From Yoonia sp. (GTDB lineage: Bacteria; Pseudomonadota; Alphaproteobacteria; Rhodobacterales; Rhodobacteraceae): a DNA stretch of 64,000 nt. Under the pieces are notes generated by a model. That model did no database searches, was not told where the DNA came from, and saw only the letters and a list, made by a program, of their open reading frames with translations. The stretch covers positions 62,001 to 126,000 of the forward strand of contig JAQXEG010000013.1 of assembly GCA_029250945.1 (NCBI GenBank), given 5' to 3'. The position numbers and the translations under genes are program-made. Positions 59,472 through 64,000 of the stretch are shown here, piece after piece (position 1 is the stretch's first letter; each line of letters starts with the position of its first letter).

Positions 59472-60425
59472 ATGACATTCCGCGCCCGGCATCTTTTGGG
59501 GATTGAACATCTCCACCCTACTGAAATCACCACCCTTTTGGATTTGGCTGATAAATACGCCGACCAGACCCGCAATGGCACGGTAGACAAGACCGTGTTG
59601 GCGGGCATGACCCAGATCAACATGTTCTTTGAAAACTCGACCCGCACACAAGCCAGCTTTGAGATCGCAGGCAAACGTTTGGGTGCTGACGTGATGAACA
59701 TGGCGATGCAGGCCAGTTCGATCAAAAAGGGCGAAACCCTGATTGATACCGCGCTGACGCTGAACGCGATGCACCCTGATTTGCTGGTCGTGCGGCACCC
59801 CAATTCCGGCGCCGTCGATCTGTTGGCCCAAAAGGTGAATGGCGCTGTGCTGAATGCCGGTGACGGCCGCCACGAACACCCGACCCAAGCCCTGCTGGAC
59901 GCGTTAACGATCCGCCGCGCCAAAGGGCGTTTGCACCGTCTGTCGATCGCGATTTGCGGCGATATCGCCCATTCCCGTGTGGCGCGATCCAACATCATGC
60001 TGCTGGGAAAAATGGAAAACCGTGTGCGCCTGATCGGTCCGCCAACCCTGATGCCGTCCGGCATTGGCGAGTTCGGCGTTGAGGTGTTCGACAACATGGA
60101 AGAGGGCCTGAAGGATGTGGATGTCGTCATGATGCTGCGTCTTCAAAAGGAACGCATGGACGGTGGCTTTATCCCGTCCGAGCGGGAATATTTCCACCGC
60201 TACGGGCTGGATGCCGCCAAGTTAGCCCATGCCAAGCCGGACGCTATTGTCATGCACCCCGGTCCGATGAACCGCGGTGTCGAAATTGACGGCAACATTG
60301 CAGATGACATCAACCGCAGTGTGATCCAAACGCAGGTCGAAATGGGTGTGGCCGTGCGCATGGCGGCGATGGATCTGCTGGCGCAAAACCTGCGCGCATC
60401 CCGACAGGCGGAGGTGATGGCATGA
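59472..60425 (+). CDS. pyrB: Aspartate carbamoyltransferase catalytic subunit
   Basis: 317-aa enzyme that makes N-carbamoyl-L-aspartate, the committed pyrimidine step. The carbamoyl-phosphate motif [20 protein letters not shown], the [10 protein letters not shown] segment, [16 protein letters not shown] and [12 protein letters not shown] are seen. AGGAG lies 7 nt before ATG 59472. Operon pyrB - small membrane protein - pyrC-like - plsY, with overlapping stops and starts. Confidence 0.97.
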   Translation: MTFRARHLLGIEHLHPTEITTLLDLADKYADQTRNGTVDKTVLAGMTQINMFFENSTRTQASFEIAGKRLGADVMNMAMQASSIKKGETLIDTALTLNAMHPDLLVVRHPNSGAVDLLAQKVNGAVLNAGDGRHEHPTQALLDALTIRRAKGRLHRLSIAICGDIAHSRVARSNIMLLGKMENRVRLIGPPTLMPSGIGEFGVEVFDNMEEGLKDVDVVMMLRLQKERMDGGFIPSEREYFHRYGLDAAKLAHAKPDAIVMHPGPMNRGVEIDGNIADDINRSVIQTQVEMGVAVRMAAMDLLAQNLRASRQAEVMA

Positions 60426-60937
60426 TCCATATCCCCGCAAATGATCACGGCGCGATTTATGTGCTGGAATTGAACCGCCCCGACCCCGAGGGATTGGCCG
60501 ACAAAACCGATGCCGCGATGATGGCTGTGTTTGGGCCCGTTGTGCTGAACACCGATTACGTCGATGCGATCACGCCGGATATGCTGACAGATATGACGCT
60601 GCCCGATCTGATCCAGAACGGGTATGAAATGCACGTGGATACGGCCACGGCCGAGGAATTACGCGGCCTGTTTGGCACCGTCATTCTGGTGATGTCTGCC
60701 GCATTCGGCGGCGATGAGATGACGATTGATTTGCCCAGCGATGTGCGTCTGGTCACCGTCCTACGGGAAGCGCCCGCAATGTCCGCCCCCCGCACAATCC
60801 CCACCGAAAGCGCGACAGGCACCCTGCCGCAGGGACGCAAGAAACCATCGGATGCCGCCATGTCAGGCCGCATCGCGACCTATGCCCTTTTGATTCTATT
60901 TGCCCTTGTGGGCCTGATGATTTGGATCGCCGCATGA
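60422..60937 (+). CDS. Conserved hypothetical protein with C-terminal membrane anchor
   Basis: 171 aa. The N-terminal part is a soluble alpha/beta region ([34 protein letters not shown]-like [14 protein letters not shown]), followed by a Pro/Thr-rich linker and a membrane helix at the very end ([20 protein letters not shown]). It sits between pyrB and the pyrC-like gene with ATGA overlaps at both ends. No known function; position suggests it is cotranslated with the pyrimidine proteins. Confidence 0.82.
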   Translation: MIHIPANDHGAIYVLELNRPDPEGLADKTDAAMMAVFGPVVLNTDYVDAITPDMLTDMTLPDLIQNGYEMHVDTATAEELRGLFGTVILVMSAAFGGDEMTIDLPSDVRLVTVLREAPAMSAPRTIPTESATGTLPQGRKKPSDAAMSGRIATYALLILFALVGLMIWIAA

Positions 60938-62214
60938 CCGATATAATTTTCACGAACGCCCGTTTGATTGATCCGGTTGGGCAGACAGATAGTCTTGGGG
61001 CGCTGCGTATCCGCGACGGTTTGATCGCAGCGGTTTACGAGGACCCGACCCCCGATGTGGCTGGCACGATCATCAACTGCGCGGGCAATTGTCTGGCCCC
61101 TGGCATCGTCGATATCGGCGTTAAGGTGTCTGAACCCGGTGAGCGGCATAAGGAATCTTTCCGTTCCGCGGGCCGTGCGGCGGCGGCTGGGGGCGTGACA
61201 ACAATTGTGACCCGCCCCGATACGCTGCCCGCAATCGACACGCCCGAGACGCTGGAATTTGTGGCCCGCCGTGCCGCAACCGACGCGCCTGTGCGCGTGC
61301 TGCCTATGGCCGCCCTGACCAAGGATCGCGCAGGCCGCGAAATGACCGAGATCGGTTTCCTACAAGACGCTGGCGCCGTGGCCTTTACCGACTGCGACCG
61401 TGTTGTCACGGGGACCAAAGTGTTCAGCCGCGCGCTGACTTATGCCAAATCGCTCGACGCGCTTGTGATCGCCCATGTGCAGGACCCGAACCTGTCGGAC
61501 GGGGCCGCCGTGACGTCTGGCAAATTCGCATCCTTGCGCGGCTTGCCCGGTGTGTCACCGATGGCCGAACGTATGGCGCTGGACCGTGACATTGCCCTGC
61601 TGGAAATGACTGGCGCGAGGTATCACGCCGACCAGATCACCACCGCCCGCGCCCTTCCTGCGCTGGAACGCGCCAAGCGCAACGGCCTGAAGATCACCGC
61701 GGGTGTCGGCGTGCATCACCTGACGCTGAACGAGATGGACGTGGCCGATTACCGCACGTTTTTCAAACTCAAGCCGCCGCTGCGGTCCGAGGATGACCGC
61801 ATCGCAGTCGTGCAGGCTGTCGCCGACGGGTTGATTGATGTCATCTCATCCATGCACACGCCGCAGGACGAAGAAAGTAAGCGCCTGCCATTTGAAGAAG
61901 CCGCGAGCGGCGCCGTCGGATTGGAAACACTGCTGCCCGCCGCGTTGCGTCTGTATCATGCCGAAATGATCACCCTGCCGCGCCTGTTCGCCGCCCTATC
62001 GCTGAACCCATCCCGCCTGTTGGGGCTGGACACGGGCCGTTTGCGCGAAGGGCATCCCGCCGACCTTGTGTGGTTTGACCCTGATGCGCCGTTCCAGTTG
62101 GACCGCGCCACGTTGAAATCCAAATCCAAGAACACGCCGTTCGACGGCGCTCGTATGCAGGGCGTTGTGCTGGGCACGTGGGTCGGTGGCGCGTTGGTCG
62201 GGGGGGACGTCTGA
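60934..62214 (+). CDS. pyrC: Non-catalytic dihydroorotase-like protein (PyrC')
   Basis: 426-aa amidohydrolase-fold protein of the PyrB-associated dihydroorotase group. The metal-binding H-x-H-x-R after the first strand (usually DMHVHLREPG) reads DIGVKVSEPG, i.e. Gly62, Lys64 and Ser66; the catalytic Asp of TDHAPH is Met in SSMHTPQ, and the last His is Gln. The rest of the fold (AAAAGGVTTIV, GLETLLPAALRLYH) is intact. Such inactive partners are known to assemble with PyrB in other bacteria; a catalytic dihydroorotase should exist elsewhere. Start ATG overlaps the previous stop. Confidence 0.9.
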   Translation: MTDIIFTNARLIDPVGQTDSLGALRIRDGLIAAVYEDPTPDVAGTIINCAGNCLAPGIVDIGVKVSEPGERHKESFRSAGRAAAAGGVTTIVTRPDTLPAIDTPETLEFVARRAATDAPVRVLPMAALTKDRAGREMTEIGFLQDAGAVAFTDCDRVVTGTKVFSRALTYAKSLDALVIAHVQDPNLSDGAAVTSGKFASLRGLPGVSPMAERMALDRDIALLEMTGARYHADQITTARALPALERAKRNGLKITAGVGVHHLTLNEMDVADYRTFFKLKPPLRSEDDRIAVVQAVADGLIDVISSMHTPQDEESKRLPFEEAASGAVGLETLLPAALRLYHAEMITLPRLFAALSLNPSRLLGLDTGRLREGHPADLVWFDPDAPFQLDRATLKSKSKNTPFDGARMQGVVLGTWVGGALVGGDV

Positions 62215-62819
62215 TGCCAGAGCTGATTACACCTCTTAGCGGCCTTCTGATCTGGGCCATCGCGGGCTATATCCTTGGATCGATCCCGTTTGGGATGATC
62301 ATGGCGCGTGTGATGGGCCTTGGCAATTTGCGCGACATCGGGTCGGGCAATATCGGGGCCACCAATGTTTTGCGCACCGGTAACAAAACCGCCGCTGCGC
62401 TGACCCTTTTATTCGATGCAGGTAAGGGTGCCGCGATCGTGCTGATCGCCCGCGCAATGGCATCAGAGGATGCCGCACAGATCGCGGGTCTTGCCGCGTT
62501 TATCGGTCACTGTTTTCCTGCCTGGCTGCGGTTCAAGGGCGGCAAGGGTGTTGCAACCTACTTTGGCCTGATGCTGGCCCTCGCGCCGTTTATCGGGCTG
62601 ATCGCCGGGGCGATTTGGCTGATGGTTGCTGGGCTAAGCCGGTATTCTTCGCTGGCCGCGTTGATGGCCGCAGGCTGGACCCCTGTTGTGGCAAGCCTGA
62701 TGGGCTATGGCTGGTTATTTGCCTTGTCAGCGGTGTTGGCCGTGCTGATCTATGTGCGGCACAAGGACAACATCGGCCGGTTGCGGGCTGGTACGGAATC
62801 CAAAATCGGATCTAAATAA
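62214..62819 (+). CDS. plsY: Glycerol-3-phosphate acyltransferase PlsY
   Basis: 201-aa inner-membrane acyltransferase using acyl-phosphate. YILGSIPFGMIMARVMG, DIGSGNIGATNVLRTG, and HCFPAWLRFKGGKGVATYFG are the three family motifs, with about five membrane spans. The start overlaps the pyrC-like stop by one base (TGATG). Makes lysophosphatidate, the substrate of PlsC (encoded at 46.8 kb). Confidence 0.95.
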   Translation: MPELITPLSGLLIWAIAGYILGSIPFGMIMARVMGLGNLRDIGSGNIGATNVLRTGNKTAAALTLLFDAGKGAAIVLIARAMASEDAAQIAGLAAFIGHCFPAWLRFKGGKGVATYFGLMLALAPFIGLIAGAIWLMVAGLSRYSSLAALMAAGWTPVVASLMGYGWLFALSAVLAVLIYVRHKDNIGRLRAGTESKIGSK

Positions 62820-63153
62820 CCGACGAACCCCGCCCCTGTTTGAACCAATAAAGTAGCGCGCCACCACCCAGCACCTGACCACCCAAACCAACATCCGTGC
62901 CGGTCAGGTAGAACAGACTAACGGTCATGGCGATCAGGATCGGCAGGCGTGCCAAGGGGCGCAAAAGCTGTCCGATGGTTTTCAAGCCCAGCGCCCATAG
63001 CAGGATCATCAGCGGTGGTCCGGCGATCAAAACACCCGTCCACGCTCCGATGATAAACGCGCTGGCTCCATGCGGATGCACATATGCCCCACCCGCCAGC
63101 GGCAAGCCCACCAGCCACAACATCGCGAAACGCGGATTTAAGAACATCGGCAT
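62812..63153 (-). CDS. Small integral membrane protein, 113 aa
   Basis: Three to four hydrophobic segments (FAMLWLVGLPLAGGAYV, AFIIGAWTGVLIAGPPLMILLWALGL, LPILIAMTVSLFYLTGTDVGLGG). Not recognised. The ATG at 63153 or 63147 may start it; a clear ribosome site is not decisive (AAAGGGGCC upstream). Overlaps the plsY 3' end by 8 bp, convergent, and lies downstream of gshA on the same strand. Confidence 0.68.
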   Translation of the reverse strand: MPMFLNPRFAMLWLVGLPLAGGAYVHPHGASAFIIGAWTGVLIAGPPLMILLWALGLKTIGQLLRPLARLPILIAMTVSLFYLTGTDVGLGGQVLGGGALLYWFKQGRGSSVI

Positions 63154-63211
63154 GATCGGCCCCTTTCACTGTTTCCAGATAGGGGACAATCAGGGCAGGA
63201 ATATGGCGTGG

Positions 63212-64000
63212 TCAATAGCTATATTCACCGTAGATTTTCGACAAATCGCCACCCCAGTCGCCATGATACCGATCAAGCAATTCATCGGCAGGGGTTTTGC
63301 CTGTCTCGATGCTTTCCTTCAGTGCGTTCAGGAAATGGGTTTCATCGGGGACCAAGCCACCGGCACCTGGACGGGCGCGGGCGCGCAGGCCAGCCTCTGA
63401 AATCGCGACAACTTCGCGTGCCAGTTCATGCATGTTGATCCCGTCCACCTTCGCCTGAAGCCCGTCGACAGAGGCCGCAACCCGCAATGCGTCGCGCTGT
63501 TCGGCTGTCCAGTTTTTGCACAGGTCCCACGCTGCATCCAACGCCGTCTGATCATACATCAAGCCAACCCAGAACGCGGGCAGCGCGCATAGCCGCCGCC
63601 AAGGGCCACCATCGGCACCACGCATCTCGATGAATTGTTTGATCCGCGCCTCTGGGAAAACTGTGGTCAGGTGGTCGGCCCAGTCGGACAGCAGCGGTTT
63701 TTCACCGGGCAATGCGGGCAATTCGCCGCGCAAGAAATCGCGGAACGACATGCCAAGCGCGTCGATATATTTACCGTCGCGGTAGACAAAATACATCGGC
63801 ACATCGAGCACGTATTGCACCCAACGCTCAAACCCCATGCCGTCCTCGAACACCCATGGCAACATGCCGGTGCGGTCCGCGTCCAGATCACGCCAGATGC
63901 GCGAGCGCCATGATTTATGGCCGTTTGGCTGCCCTTCAAAAAACGGGGAGTTGGCGAAAAGAGCGGCTGCAACAGGCTGCAACGCCAAAGCCACGCGCAG
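63212..64000 (-). CDS. gshA: Glutamate-cysteine ligase, C-terminal part, 5' end outside window
   Basis: At least 262 codons of an alphaproteobacterial/plant-type glutamate-cysteine ligase (GCS2 family), the first enzyme of glutathione synthesis. LQPVAAALFANSPFFEGQPNG, SRIWRDLDADRTGMLPWVFEDGMGFERWVQYVLDVPMYFVYRDG, and HLTTVFPEARIKQFIEMRGAD are characteristic. The frame is open to the right edge, and the family is about 450 aa, so the N-terminal 190 or so residues lie outside. Glutathione use fits the glutathionyl-hydroquinone reductase at 10.9 kb. Confidence 0.94.
   Translation of the reverse strand: MRVALALQPVAAALFANSPFFEGQPNGHKSWRSRIWRDLDADRTGMLPWVFEDGMGFERWVQYVLDVPMYFVYRDGKYIDALGMSFRDFLRGELPALPGEKPLLSDWADHLTTVFPEARIKQFIEMRGADGGPWRRLCALPAFWVGLMYDQTALDAAWDLCKNWTAEQRDALRVAASVDGLQAKVDGINMHELAREVVAISEAGLRARARPGAGGLVPDETHFLNALKESIETGKTPADELLDRYHGDWGGDLSKIYGEYSY

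Noticed and set aside
1-64000. tRNA, rRNA, transposase, integrase, CRISPR or prophage genes
   Set aside because: No matching sequence patterns or protein motifs were seen; small RNAs without strong sequence signatures cannot be excluded without a covariance search.

Overview
The window is GC-rich chromosomal DNA of an alphaproteobacterium, most likely Rhodobacteraceae (Roseobacter group). Supporting signs are the def-def-def-fmt block, a large cobalamin locus with DUF1636 and Lin0512 genes, a 318-aa malyl-CoA lyase of the ethylmalonyl-CoA pathway, and the ftsE/ftsX/plsC - zinc-ribbon - TIGR02302 - lysA - argH order. No tRNA, rRNA, insertion sequence, prophage or CRISPR array was recognised. 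Genes are tightly packed, with many ATGA overlaps and a few TTGA or TGATG overlaps.

Layout. 1-2.3 kb: fmt (cut by the left edge) and three tandem peptide deformylase genes, the last catalytically degenerate. 2.4-3.9 kb: a PatB/MalY C-S lyase and a small conserved gene. 4-10.6 kb (minus): cobalamin operon DUF6732-like, cbiX, cobH, cobL, cobI, cbiG-cobJ fusion, cobM. 10.9-12.3 kb: glutathionyl-hydroquinone reductase and a degenerate receiver-domain protein. 12.4-14.7 kb: DUF1636, cobC, cobD. 14.7-19.8 kb: MltB-like transglycosylase, a ParB-like small protein and smc. 20.1-25.5 kb: cobW, a GNAT gene, a 51-aa basic protein on the other strand, and cobN. 25.6-27.6 kb: lrgAB-like genes and two convergent lipoproteins. 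27.7-29.6 kb: cobO, two Lin0512 paralogs, bluB. The B12 block thus spans about 25 kb, interrupted by unrelated genes. CobG/CobZ, CobF, CobK, CobB, CobS, CobT, CobQ, CobP and CobV were not found here.

29.6-38 kb: a TPP enzyme, a frameshifted FMN reductase, a VOC protein, a MaoC/HTD2-type hydratase, two halves of a split MnmC system (FAD oxidase and MnmD), an EamA transporter and a Slt70-type transglycosylase. 38-45.7 kb: dapA, a YcaQ-type DNA glycosylase, smpB, a glycine-rich protein behind a perfect CtrA-like box, the overlapping trio sseA - aromatic aminotransferase - chorismate mutase, mcl1 and accA. 45.8-50.1 kb: a barrel-type lipoprotein, a twice-frameshifted PPOX gene, plsC, ftsX, ftsE and a zinc-ribbon membrane protein. 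50.1-56 kb: TIGR02302 protein, lysA, DUF2834, a small lipoprotein and argH. 56-64 kb: a TlpA-like thioredoxin, yqgE, a DsbD-alpha-like protein, moaB, a divergent uracil-DNA glycosylase, pyrB with a non-catalytic dihydroorotase-like partner, plsY, a small membrane protein and the 3' part of gshA.

The most notable points are the mixed cobalamin gene set (CbiX and CbiG beside CobI/J/M/L/H and CobN) with several uncharacterised passengers, a dispersed short repeat that lies in frame inside cobN and directly upstream of cobH, a hairpin-rich leader before DUF1636-cobC-cobD, and several conserved-looking pseudoenzymes. No clearly new multi-gene defence or mobile system was seen; the best candidates for undescribed biology are the unknown genes and leaders of the cobalamin locus.
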